Positions 8,937 through 16,799 of a DNA stretch of 64,000 nt are shown here, piece by piece. A program made the translations under genes and the position numbers. How positions within the stretch are numbered: the stretch's first letter is position 1; the number at the start of each line of letters is the position of its first letter. A model generated the notes under the pieces. It was not told the DNA's origin. It saw only the letters and a list, made by a program, of their open reading frames with translations, and searched no databases. Source of the stretch: Phaeobacter sp. B1627 (lineage in GTDB: Bacteria > Pseudomonadota > Alphaproteobacteria > Rhodobacterales > Rhodobacteraceae); the NCBI RefSeq assembly GCF_006265095.1, contig NZ_VCNK01000002.1:1-64000 (forward strand). Direction: 5' to 3'.

Positions 8937-9830
8937 TCAGGACCCGTCCGGCGGCACCAGCCCCGCAGCGGCGGCCTGACGCACGGCTCTGGTGACCTCA
9001 CGCAGGGCAGGCGCCATGATCCGGCTCACCTGCCAATAAAGCGGCGTGTCCAGCCTGCAGCCCGGAGCCATCTCGACCAGATCACCCCGCGCCAATCGCG
9101 GGCGCGCCAGAACGTCCGGGTTCAGCCCCCAGCCCAGCCCGGCCACAGCCGCATCCAGAAAGGCCTGCGTTGACGACAGATAATGCGCAGGCGGCGCAAG
9201 ACCCGGCGCCACGAACCGGTCCAGCCAGCGATGCTGCAGCCGGTCCTTGGCGTTGAAGATCATGCAGGGCGCGCGCGCCAGAGCCTCCGCCGTCAGCCCG
9301 CCTTCGAACCAGCGCGCCACAAAGGCCGGGCTGGCCGTCGCCACATAGTCCAGTTTCCCCAGCGCATGCACATCACAGCCGGACACGGCCCGGGCCTCGG
9401 CGGTGACCGCAGCAGAGACCGCGCCGCTGCGCAACCACTCGGTGCTGTGATCCTGATCGTCGATCACCAGATCAAACAGCACGCCGTCGGCGGCGACCAT
9501 TGCCTCGATGAACCAGGTGGCGAGGCTGTCGGCATTCACCGCCACCTTCAGCCGGGCCGGGCGCAGATCACCGTTCAGCGACAGCGCGCGGGACAGGCGG
9601 CGCTCCAGCAGGGCCACATCCTCCGCGTGTTTGGCAATCCGCAAGCCCGCTTCGGTGCCGGTGCAGGGGCTGCCCCGGTTCACCAGCGGGGTGCCAACCC
9701 GGTCCTCCAGCGCCTTGATCCGCTGCGATACGGCAGAGGGCGTCACCCCCAGCGCGGCCGCCGCGCCGTCAAAGCTGCCGAGGTGCAAAACCGCCGACAG
9801 GGCAGAGAGGTGATGAGGGTCAAAGCGCAT
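8937..9830 (-). CDS. argP: LysR-family regulator, ArgP (IciA)-like
   Basis: A 297-residue LysR-type regulator of the ArgP branch. The N-terminal winged helix covers residues 1-60, with the recognition helix in TPSAVSQRIKALE and the wing GTPLVNR. The rest is a periplasmic-binding-type effector domain. ArgP senses lysine or arginine and activates a basic amino acid exporter gene. That pairing is exactly what is seen here: the gene is divergent from a LysE/ArgO exporter 170 bp away, and an inverted repeat lies between them. ATG at 9830 gives the standard family N-terminus. Orthology rests on family resemblance and context. Confidence 0.88.
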   Translation of the reverse strand: MRFDPHHLSALSAVLHLGSFDGAAAALGVTPSAVSQRIKALEDRVGTPLVNRGSPCTGTEAGLRIAKHAEDVALLERRLSRALSLNGDLRPARLKVAVNADSLATWFIEAMVAADGVLFDLVIDDQDHSTEWLRSGAVSAAVTAEARAVSGCDVHALGKLDYVATASPAFVARWFEGGLTAEALARAPCMIFNAKDRLQHRWLDRFVAPGLAPPAHYLSSTQAFLDAAVAGLGWGLNPDVLARPRLARGDLVEMAPGCRLDTPLYWQVSRIMAPALREVTRAVRQAAAAGLVPPDGS

Positions 9831-9840
9831 TAGCGAAACT

Positions 9841-9870
9841 TAATCCGGATGAGTATCTTTAATTGGATTA
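9841..9870. promoter_or_regulatory. Candidate ArgP operator in the divergent promoter region
   Basis: An inverted repeat TAATCC (9841-9846) and GGATTA (9865-9870), 18 nt apart, lies in an AT-rich stretch immediately upstream of the argP start codon and facing the exporter gene. LysR-type regulators usually bind dyads in this position. It is assigned by position and symmetry only. Confidence 0.45.
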
Positions 9871-10000
9871 CGTCACGCGGTTTGGATAGTCAAACAGGGC
9901 GCTTGTTCCAACAGGGCGCGTTCCGCCGTCGCTCAGCTTCGCATGCTCATCCACTCTCGCGCCCCCGCCAACTTTCGCGCCCCCGCTCACAAGGTCCAAT

Positions 10001-10642
10001 ATGCCGCAGATCCCCGTCACACTCGAAATGCTGCCCGTGCTGATGGCCGGATTCGGCCTTGGCTTCAGCCTGATCATGGCAATCGGCGCGCAGAACGCCT
10101 TTGTGCTGCGGCAGGGGCTGCGGGGGCATCATGTGTTGCCGATCGTGCTGACCTGTGCGCTGTCTGATGCGGTTCTGATCACCGTCGGAGTGGCGGGGTT
10201 TGGCACCCTGACGGCGGCGCTGCCATGGTTCGAAACCGCCATGCGCCTCGGTGGCGTGGCATTCCTGAGCTGGTACGGGCTGCGGGCGCTGCGGGCCGCC
10301 TGCACGGGCGGCGCGGCACTGGAGACGGAGGGGCCCGCAACGGGGCAGGGCATCCAGACGGCCCTTTGGCCTGCGGTGCTGACCTGTCTCGCCTTCACCT
10401 GGCTCAACCCGCATGTCTATCTCGACACGGTTGTTCTGCTGGGGGCGATTTCGGCGCAATACGACCCGACCTGGATCTTCGGGCTCGGCGCGGTTCTGGC
10501 CTCTTTCGTGTTCTTCTTTGCGCTCGGATATGGCGCGCGCCTGTTGGCGCCCGTCTTTGCCCGCCCCCGCGCCTGGCAGGTGCTGGACGCGATGATCGGT
10601 GTTGTGATGCTGGCCCTGGCGCTGAAGCTGCTGCTGATGTGA
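10001..10642 (+). CDS. LysE/ArgO-family amino acid exporter
   Basis: A 213-residue inner-membrane protein with about six hydrophobic segments. The N-terminal GFSLIMAIGAQNAFVLRQGL carries the glycine-rich, GAQNAF signature of LysE/ArgO exporters, and LTWLNPHVY-type sequence (AFTWLNPHVYLD, near 135-146) marks the second half. The likely cargo is lysine or arginine, expelled when in excess. The divergent argP-like gene is the expected activator. ATG at 10001 follows AAGG. After the stop codon lies a run of three 12-bp repeats. Confidence 0.9.
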   Translation: MPQIPVTLEMLPVLMAGFGLGFSLIMAIGAQNAFVLRQGLRGHHVLPIVLTCALSDAVLITVGVAGFGTLTAALPWFETAMRLGGVAFLSWYGLRALRAACTGGAALETEGPATGQGIQTALWPAVLTCLAFTWLNPHVYLDTVVLLGAISAQYDPTWIFGLGAVLASFVFFFALGYGARLLAPVFARPRAWQVLDAMIGVVMLALALKLLLM

Positions 10643-10664
10643 GGCAGTGCCGGAGACAGGCGGC

Positions 10665-10700
10665 GATCCGGCCCGTGATCCGGCCCGTGATCCGGCCTGT
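10665..10700. repeat. 12-bp tandem repeat, 3 units
   Basis: GATCCGGCCCGT occurs at 10665-10676 and 10677-10688, then with one change at 10689-10700, just after the exporter stop codon. The rest of the gap to the next gene shows nothing assignable. Confidence 0.85.
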
Positions 10701-10857
10701 GACCCCATCCGACCCGCGTTCCCACCCGCACTCTTCACCGCCCGACCCTGTGCCGCGCGCCGGCGCGGCGGTTCGTCACAGCTCCCGCATCGCGGCTGCG
10801 AAAATATTTCACGCATGAAGGGTTGCCATGTGAACGGCTTCTCTATCTGTTGCTCGC

Positions 10858-11778
10858 ATGAGCACCCCGTCCGTCAGCGAAGAACCATCCTCAAACCCCA
10901 TGCGTGGGGTCTTCTGGATGCTGGTGACGGGCTTGAATTTCGTCGCGGTGACGGCGCTGGTGAAATATCTCGGCCCGCGTATCCCCCCGGCCGAGAGCGC
11001 CTTTCTGCGCTATCTGCTGGGGCTGGTGTTCCTGGTGCCGATGATCGGCTCACTGCGGGCGGTACAGTGGACGCCGGGGCTCTGGGGGCTGGTCCTGACG
11101 CGCGGCGCACTGCACAGCATCGGAGTCCTGATGTGGTTCTTTGCCATGATCCGTATCCCGCTGGCCGAAGTGACGGCGATGAACTACCTGTCGCCAATCT
11201 ATGTCACCCTGGGCGCGGCCCTGTTCATGGGCGAGAAACTGGCGCTGCGCCGCATCGCGGCCATCGCGGTGGCGCTTCTGGGCGTTGTGGTGATTTTGCG
11301 ACCGGGCTTTCGCGAGGTCTCGCCCGGCCATCTTGCCATGCTGGTGACCGGGTTCACCTTCGGGATCTCCTACCTGTTGGCCAAGACCCTCGTCGGGCGC
11401 ACCAATCCGACCTTTGTGGTTGCGATGCTGTCGGTCTGGGTCACCATCGGCCTGGCGCCCTTTGCGCTGGCGCATTGGGTGACGCCGACACTGCCGGAAC
11501 TCGGCCTCCTGTTCGCCGTTGCCTGTTTTGCCACGGCGGGACATTACACGATGACACTGGCCTTTGTGGCGGCGCCGCTGACCGTGACCCAGCCGGTAAC
11601 GTTCCTGCAACTAATTTGGGCGACATTGCTCGGGGCTTTGGCCTTTGGCGAAGGGATCGACCTCTGGGTTGTGATCGGCGGCACCATGATTCTCGGTGCT
11701 GTCAGTTTCATGACCTGGCGCGAGGCCATGCTGAAGCGGCGGGCGATCACGCCACCGCTGCATGCGCCCAAGTCCTGA
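10858..11778 (+). CDS. EamA-type DMT-superfamily transporter
   Basis: A 306-residue inner-membrane protein with about ten hydrophobic segments in two EamA repeats (residues about 15-145 and 155-290). Family marks include PPAESAFLRYLLG near 41-53, an EVTAMNYLSPIYV helix near 104-116 and an EG(ID)LWVVIGGTMI end segment. Such proteins export amino acids or other small metabolites, but the cargo is not predictable. The first ATG is used; no strong ribosome site is seen, and an in-frame second ATG lies 14 codons on. The cytosolic C-terminus ends at about residue 306. Confidence 0.88.
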   Translation: MSTPSVSEEPSSNPMRGVFWMLVTGLNFVAVTALVKYLGPRIPPAESAFLRYLLGLVFLVPMIGSLRAVQWTPGLWGLVLTRGALHSIGVLMWFFAMIRIPLAEVTAMNYLSPIYVTLGAALFMGEKLALRRIAAIAVALLGVVVILRPGFREVSPGHLAMLVTGFTFGISYLLAKTLVGRTNPTFVVAMLSVWVTIGLAPFALAHWVTPTLPELGLLFAVACFATAGHYTMTLAFVAAPLTVTQPVTFLQLIWATLLGALAFGEGIDLWVVIGGTMILGAVSFMTWREAMLKRRAITPPLHAPKS

Positions 11779-11846
11779 CTGTCATGTATTTGTTACAGAG
11801 TTTTCGTATATGTTTGATTGCAAAGATAAAAATGTAAAAGGACACG

Positions 11847-12857
11847 ATGGGTTTCCCGACGGTCACACGCATATTGGGACTGCTGAGTGTGCTGATGTGG
11901 GCGCCCTCGGCGCAGGCTGCCCTTGATCTTTGCAATGACACTGATGCGGAACACGCCGTAGCGGTCGGCTACAAGGACCGTCTGGGCTGGACCTCTCAGG
12001 GGTGGTGGCAGGTGAGCCCGGGCGAATGCGCCCGCGTGGTGCCGGGGCCGCTTTTGCACCGGTTTTATTACCTGCGGGTCGAAACCGAGGGCTGGACATT
12101 TCGCGATGACAAGCTGGCATTCTGCGTTGCCGACCGGATTTTTACCATCGATGGTGACAGCAACTGTGCGCGGCGCGGCTATCGGCAGGAGGGATTTGCC
12201 CGTATCGACATCGGACCGGATAGGCCGCAGCACCGCCATATGCTCCGCGCCCATCTGACCTCTGATGAGGAAGAGGATGCCGCCCGCAAGCAGCCCGGGG
12301 CTTCACTGTTTCAGGGGGAGGCGGTCTTTCAGGGCTGTCACGCCGAGAACCGGGCCCCCTACCAGAGTTTTTGCACCTTCATTGGCGAGGGGCGGCGGTA
12401 TCTGGTCTATGATGACGGCCGCATTCCGGGGGACCTCTGGCAAGCGCTGCAGGCTCTGCCCCGCGGGCGGCGTGTGGCCCTGAGCGGAGAGCTGGAAACG
12501 CTGTTTGACACCACGTCCGGTCTGGTGCTGTACAGCGCCGAGGTGCAGGCGCTGAACAGGGCGGACCGTATTCTGGCATTGCTGCAGGGCGATTGGTCCT
12601 CGGTGGCGGATGCCGACGACAGATTTCGTTTTTTCGGCGCGGAACGTGTGAATGTCTATGCCGGGGCGGAGACCTCGGTGGAAAACGTTGCCATTCTCGA
12701 TCATTGCGGTCCGGCCAGCGGCGAGGGACCCTATTTATACACCTGGGACAACACTGCGGGCATCCGCTTGTGCTACCTGATCGCAGAGGTGAGCGATCAG
12801 GAATTGTCTCTGCGATACCTGCCTCACGGCACCGAACTGATCTATCGCCGGGAGTGA
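11847..12857 (+). CDS. DUF1036 protein with an extra C-terminal region
   Basis: A 336-residue exported protein. Residues 1-24 are a signal peptide ending at AQA. Residues about 25-125 match the DUF1036 pattern (LCNDTD, a TSQGWWQVSPGEC stretch, FCV and a cysteine pair), a small cysteine-containing periplasmic domain of unknown function. Residues about 145-336 form a further region with several cysteines and aromatic residues that I cannot assign. The start follows AAAAGGA in an AT-rich leader (11780-11846). Its stop faces betI across a 14-bp tandem repeat array. Confidence 0.75.
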   Translation: MGFPTVTRILGLLSVLMWAPSAQAALDLCNDTDAEHAVAVGYKDRLGWTSQGWWQVSPGECARVVPGPLLHRFYYLRVETEGWTFRDDKLAFCVADRIFTIDGDSNCARRGYRQEGFARIDIGPDRPQHRHMLRAHLTSDEEEDAARKQPGASLFQGEAVFQGCHAENRAPYQSFCTFIGEGRRYLVYDDGRIPGDLWQALQALPRGRRVALSGELETLFDTTSGLVLYSAEVQALNRADRILALLQGDWSSVADADDRFRFFGAERVNVYAGAETSVENVAILDHCGPASGEGPYLYTWDNTAGIRLCYLIAEVSDQELSLRYLPHGTELIYRRE

Positions 12858-12887
12858 GGGCGCGCGCCATAGTCTGCGCACTGATTT

Positions 12888-12971
12888 GCCAGTGATATTC
12901 AGCCAGTGATATTCGGCCTGTCTTACCTGGCCTGTCCTACCTGGCCCGTCTTATCTGGCCCGTCTTACGTA
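12888..12971. repeat. 14-bp tandem repeat, 6 units
   Basis: Six consecutive 14-bp units fill the gap between two convergent genes. Units 1-2 read GCCAGTGATATTC plus A or G; units 3-6 read GCCTGTCTTACCTG with changes. The two halves of the array have drifted apart, which suggests repeated duplication. No promoter, gene or terminator is evident in the gap besides this array. Confidence 0.9.
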
Positions 12972-12983
12972 CCGGTGTCGCCC

Positions 12984-13574
12984 CTAGGCCACCATCTCGC
13001 GCGAGGTGACAAGGTCAACCACCCGATGCGCTGCAAATCGCGCCGCCTGGCTGTCCAGAGGCCCGTCCGATTGCGCCGCCTGCAGCCAGACGCCATCCAT
13101 ATAGCTCTGCAATGCCTGGCGGGCCGTCTCGATCTGATCCGGCGCAACCAATTGGCTCAGCTCCGCCAGAAAATGGCTGATGACGCGGGCCCGGTTGATC
13201 CGGTGCAAACGCGCCAGACGCGGTGAATAGGGGGCATTGGCCCAGAACTGCATCCAGATGCTGCACTGCGGCACAGTGAAGAGCGAATCTGCAAAGTTGG
13301 CATCCATCACCGCATAAAGCCGCTCGATTGGGGTCTCTGCCTGCGCGTAGCCCTCCACCATGGCCCGGCGCAACTTACGCAGAAGATGGCGCATCGTCGC
13401 CTCCATCAACCCTTCTTTTGAGCCGAAATAATAGCTGATAGAGGCCGCCGACGCCCCCGCTTCACGCGCGATTTCGGCCATGGTTACAGCCGCATAGCCC
13501 CGTTTGTGCACGGTGACGATGGTGGCTTCTATCAGTTCTTCGTTGCGGATGTCGCGAATGCGTTTGCGTGCCAT
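12984..13574 (-). CDS. betI: TetR-family choline-responsive repressor BetI
   Basis: A 196-residue TetR regulator. The helix-turn-helix is at residues about 20-50 (MAEIAREAGASAASISYYFGSK), and the C-terminal ligand domain keeps BetI features such as the MQFWANAPYSPRLARLHRIN stretch and DGVWLQAA. BetI represses the betaine synthesis genes until choline is present. The ATG at 13574 matches the usual 195-residue length; the open frame continues further upstream but into the operator. It is divergent from the BCCT-like gene and next to betB and betA, as expected. Confidence 0.92.
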   Translation of the reverse strand: MARKRIRDIRNEELIEATIVTVHKRGYAAVTMAEIAREAGASAASISYYFGSKEGLMEATMRHLLRKLRRAMVEGYAQAETPIERLYAVMDANFADSLFTVPQCSIWMQFWANAPYSPRLARLHRINRARVISHFLAELSQLVAPDQIETARQALQSYMDGVWLQAAQSDGPLDSQAARFAAHRVVDLVTSREMVA

Positions 13575-13609
13575 GGAGTCTAAACTGCGCCAACCGGGCT
13601 GAATATTCA

Positions 13610-13650
13610 ATATTTCACCGCGAAAAACCAAAACTTGAATGACCATTCAA
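13610..13650. promoter_or_regulatory. BetI operator region
   Basis: TTGAATGACCATTCAA at 13635-13650 is a palindrome with seven-base arms around AC. A second dyad, TGAATATTCA at 13610-13619, lies 28 bp away centre to centre. Both sit between betI and the divergent transporter gene in AT-rich DNA. The TTGAA/TTCAA half-sites resemble known BetI sites in other bacteria, so control of both promoters is likely. Confidence 0.7.
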
Positions 13651-13770
13651 AATTTGTTTAGTTTATGAGGATCCTGGCGTGCACTGTCAGGGCAGCGAAA
13701 TAACAATAACACATACTGTCAGGGGCGCAGCGGCTGCGCCCTTGAAGCGACTGACTGGGAGTTGAAACGA

Positions 13771-14979
13771 ATGACAGTTCTAATTTCCGCAGGCATATTG
13801 CTGGCCTTTGCGCTGGTGGCATTCTGCGTCATAAAATGGTGGAATCTGGAGGTGGTCGGCGTGACGCCGGTGCCGCTTTTCACCTTTATTGCAATTTTGT
13901 TTACATCCGGCCTCGACGTTGGCCTGATCATGTTCCCGCTTGCCTGGGATTTCCCGCTCTATGCCGATACCGCAGCAGAGCCCGCCTATGGGTTCACCAA
14001 CCCGCTGGCGCTGGAGTTCGGGTTCTGGGGCTTCCTGATCTGGGGCTTCTATTTCCTGACCACCTTCTATTTCTGCGTCATCGAACCCCGGGTCAAATTC
14101 TTTGAGATCCCACTGGTCAAATGGATCAACAACATCGTCATCATCGGCACCTGTGCCTTTACCGGCGCGCTGTTCCTGATCTACCTGCCGTATTATGCGA
14201 CCTTCGTCGGCGATGGTGAAACGGTGATCCCGGCCTTCTATGCGGTGACCTTCCTGGTGATCCTCTTTGCGGCCTTCTCCTCGACCGACATCAAATATGT
14301 GCGCATCCTGTCGGTGGGCTCCACAGCGCTGTTCGCGGCCCTGATCCTCGGCATGTGGGCCTATTCCGGCATGGGGCTGGGCGCGTTCTTTGACACTGCC
14401 GGCAATATCGGCGGCTACTTTGCCAATATCCACAAATTCGTACTGCCGCTGACCGACTACCACGAATTCTACCTGTTCTGGTGGTTCGCCTGGTCGATCA
14501 TGATCGGCCAGTTCACCTCGCGCTTTGTCGGTGGGCTGAAGACCTGGCAGGTGCTGGCGGCCCTGCTGATCTTCCCGTCGATCCCCCTCGGCGTGTGGTT
14601 CTCGGTGCTGTATTTCTACCACCTCAACGGGATCGAGACGACGCTGTTCATCAACATCTCCATGGTGGTTGTGGGCATCATCTTCGTGATCAACTCGTTT
14701 GACTCGCTGATCCGCCTCTACACAGACAACCTGAACCTGACCACGAAACGTCTCGGCAAGGTGCCATATGTCCTCGGCAACGCGGTGGTGCTGTTTGCCC
14801 TCACCGTGGCCTTCAAGAGCCAGTGGCTGCAGATCCAGTGGATCGGCGCGGTGGTGATCGGCCTCTATGTGGCCTGCCTCGCCTATATCGCGCTGGTCAA
14901 GCGCAGTGAGGTTCTGGCGATCAAAGCCAGCCCGGCCGAGAACGAGCTGGATTTCCACAAGATTGAAAACGTCCACTGA
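13771..14979 (+). CDS. Short, divergent BCCT-like (choline) transporter
   Basis: A 402-residue inner-membrane protein with about ten hydrophobic segments. The stretch WWFAWSIMIGQFTSRF near residue 240 resembles the tryptophan-rich core of the betaine/choline/carnitine transporter family, and it stands where a choline transporter gene is expected, facing betI and followed by betB and betA. Ordinary members have about 500-650 residues and 12 membrane segments, so this one is short and divergent. ATG at 13771 is preceded by GGGAG at 13757-13761; an upstream TTG would add three residues. Choline uptake is inferred mainly from context. Confidence 0.68.
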   Translation: MTVLISAGILLAFALVAFCVIKWWNLEVVGVTPVPLFTFIAILFTSGLDVGLIMFPLAWDFPLYADTAAEPAYGFTNPLALEFGFWGFLIWGFYFLTTFYFCVIEPRVKFFEIPLVKWINNIVIIGTCAFTGALFLIYLPYYATFVGDGETVIPAFYAVTFLVILFAAFSSTDIKYVRILSVGSTALFAALILGMWAYSGMGLGAFFDTAGNIGGYFANIHKFVLPLTDYHEFYLFWWFAWSIMIGQFTSRFVGGLKTWQVLAALLIFPSIPLGVWFSVLYFYHLNGIETTLFINISMVVVGIIFVINSFDSLIRLYTDNLNLTTKRLGKVPYVLGNAVVLFALTVAFKSQWLQIQWIGAVVIGLYVACLAYIALVKRSEVLAIKASPAENELDFHKIENVH

Positions 14980-14990
14980 GACCAAAACCG

Positions 14991-15021
14991 CTGCGGCCCC
15001 CTGCTGATCCGGGGGCCGCAG
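14991..15021. terminator. GC hairpin after the BCCT-like gene
   Basis: Perfect 11-bp arms, CTGCGGCCCCC at 14991-15001 and its complement at 15011-15021, enclose a nine-base loop starting 11 nt after the stop codon. There is no T run right behind it, so it may be a weak or factor-dependent end or an RNA-stabilising hairpin before betB. The rest of the 218-nt gap holds a T-run at about 15072 without a clear stem. Confidence 0.5.
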
Positions 15022-15197
15022 CCCCGCTGACCTGCTCGCGACCCATCCATGAAAGACGCAGACCCACGCGGCTTTTTTGTATGTGTCGATGTCCCGGACC
15101 TCGGCAGATCCGGCCCGGGACCCACACAGAGAGACCACATATCTCCCGCAGGCGCTGCGGGGGGACACGCTGACCCAAGACCAGAAGAGGCGAAACG

Positions 15198-16655
15198 ATG
15201 ACCCATCCGGCACAGCCCAAAGCCAGTCATTTCATCAATGGCGCATATGTCGAGGACACCTCCGGGACCCCGATTCCGGTGATCTATGCCGCCACCGGCG
15301 AAGAGATCGCCCGCGTCTATGCGGCGACCCCGGAGATCGTGGAACAGGCCCTGTCCAGCGCCAAGGCGGCGCAGAAGATCTGGGCCAAGATGACCGGCAC
15401 CGAACGCGGCCGCGTGCTGCGCCGGGCGGCTGACATCATCCGCGAGCGCAACCATGAGTTGTCGGTGCTGGAAACCTTTGACACCGGCAAGCCCCTGCAG
15501 GAAACGCTGGTGGCCGATGCCACCTCCGGCGCCGACGCGCTGGAGTATTTCGGCGGGCTGGCCGCCAGCCTCACCGGCGAGCATATCCAGCTCGGCGAGG
15601 ATTGGGTCTATACCATCCGCGAACCGCTGGGCCTGTGCGTCGGCATCGGCGCCTGGAACTACCCGACACAGATCGCCTGCTGGAAGGGGGCTCCGGCCCT
15701 GGCTTGCGGCAATTCGATGGTGTTCAAACCCTCCGAGACAACGCCGCTCTGCGCGCTGAAGGTGGCGGAGATCCTGATGGAGGCGGGAGCGCCTGCGGGG
15801 CTCTACAACGTCATTCAGGGCATGGGCGAAGTGGGCGGCGCGCTGGTGACAGACCCGCGCGTCGACAAAGTGTCGCTGACAGGCTCGGTCCCGACCGGCA
15901 AAAAGGTCTATGCGGCGGCGGCCACGGGCATGAAGCACGTCACCATGGAGCTGGGCGGCAAATCCCCGATGTTGGTGTTTGACGATGCTGACATCGAAAG
16001 TGCCATCTCGGGTGCTATCAACGGCAATTTCTACTCCTCCGGTCAGGTCTGTTCCAACGGGACGCGGGTGTTTGTGCAAAAGGGCATCAAGGAGAAATTC
16101 CTGACCCGCCTGGCAGAGCGCACGGCGACCGCCAAGCTGGGCGATCCGATGGACGAGGCGGTGAATTTCGGCCCCATGGTCAGCGAAACCCAGATGAACA
16201 TCGTGCTGGACTACATTGAGACCGGCAAAGCGGAGGGCGCACGGCTGATCTGCGGGGGCGCGCGCGCGGAGATGGACGGGTATTTCGTCCAGCCGACCGT
16301 CTTTGCCGATGTCACCGACGATATGGTGATCGCCCGCGAAGAGATCTTCGGCCCGGTCATGTGCGTGCTGGATTTCGACACCGAGGAAGAGGCGATCGCG
16401 CGCGCCAATGACACCGAATTCGGCCTGTCGGCAGGGGTCTTCACCAAGGATTTTTCCCGGGCCCACCGGGTGATCGGCCAGCTGGAGGCGGGGAGCTGTT
16501 TCATCAACTCCTACAATGACGCGCCGGTGGAGGCCCCCTTTGGCGGGGTGAAGGCCTCGGGCGTGGGGCGCGAGAACTCCAAGGAGGCGCTGAAACACTA
16601 CAGTCAGGTCAAATCCGTCTATGTGCGCATGGGCGACTGCGAAGCCGCTTTTTAA
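15198..16655 (+). CDS. betB: Betaine aldehyde dehydrogenase
   Basis: A 485-residue NAD(P)-dependent aldehyde dehydrogenase that oxidises betaine aldehyde to glycine betaine, the second step from choline. The general base Glu is at about 251 in MELGGKSP, and the nucleophilic Cys is at about 285 in [10 protein letters not shown]. The GSVPTGKKV cofactor loop is near 233 and EEIFGPVM near 378. The length and the [12 protein letters not shown] block are typical of BetB. It follows the transporter gene and precedes betA, with a large inverted repeat in between. Confidence 0.95.
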   Translation: MTHPAQPKASHFINGAYVEDTSGTPIPVIYAATGEEIARVYAATPEIVEQALSSAKAAQKIWAKMTGTERGRVLRRAADIIRERNHELSVLETFDTGKPLQETLVADATSGADALEYFGGLAASLTGEHIQLGEDWVYTIREPLGLCVGIGAWNYPTQIACWKGAPALACGNSMVFKPSETTPLCALKVAEILMEAGAPAGLYNVIQGMGEVGGALVTDPRVDKVSLTGSVPTGKKVYAAAATGMKHVTMELGGKSPMLVFDDADIESAISGAINGNFYSSGQVCSNGTRVFVQKGIKEKFLTRLAERTATAKLGDPMDEAVNFGPMVSETQMNIVLDYIETGKAEGARLICGGARAEMDGYFVQPTVFADVTDDMVIAREEIFGPVMCVLDFDTEEEAIARANDTEFGLSAGVFTKDFSRAHRVIGQLEAGSCFINSYNDAPVEAPFGGVKASGVGRENSKEALKHYSQVKSVYVRMGDCEAAF

Positions 16656-16661
16656 TCGAGG

Positions 16662-16714
16662 ATCGTCCCTTCGGACGACGCCCACCCACCCGCCCCGTCG
16701 TCCGAAGGGACGAT
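16662..16714. promoter_or_regulatory. Perfect 19-bp inverted repeat between betB and betA
   Basis: ATCGTCCCTTCGGACGACG at 16662-16680 is exactly complementary to 16696-16714 across a 15-nt C-rich loop. Each arm also contains its own small hairpin (CGTCC-CTTC-GGACG and CGTCC-GAAG-GGACG), so the RNA could form one long stem or two short ones. There is no T run. It may set different transcript levels or stability for betB and betA. Confidence 0.75.
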
Positions 16715-16799
16715 GGGGGAAAAGGATATGTTGCCCCATGGTCGCCACCCTGCGTGGCCGGACCGCTGTGGCCAGACCTGTGACAGGAGAGATGACGCG

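Noticed and set aside
12888-12971. The 14-bp array as a CRISPR array
   Set aside because: Units are directly adjacent with no spacers and are too short.
15783-15791. GGCGGGAGC, the tail of the dispersed repeat, inside betB
   Set aside because: It lies in coding sequence (Glu-Ala-Gly-Ala) and has no CCCAAC, long stem or small hairpin nearby, so it is a chance match.
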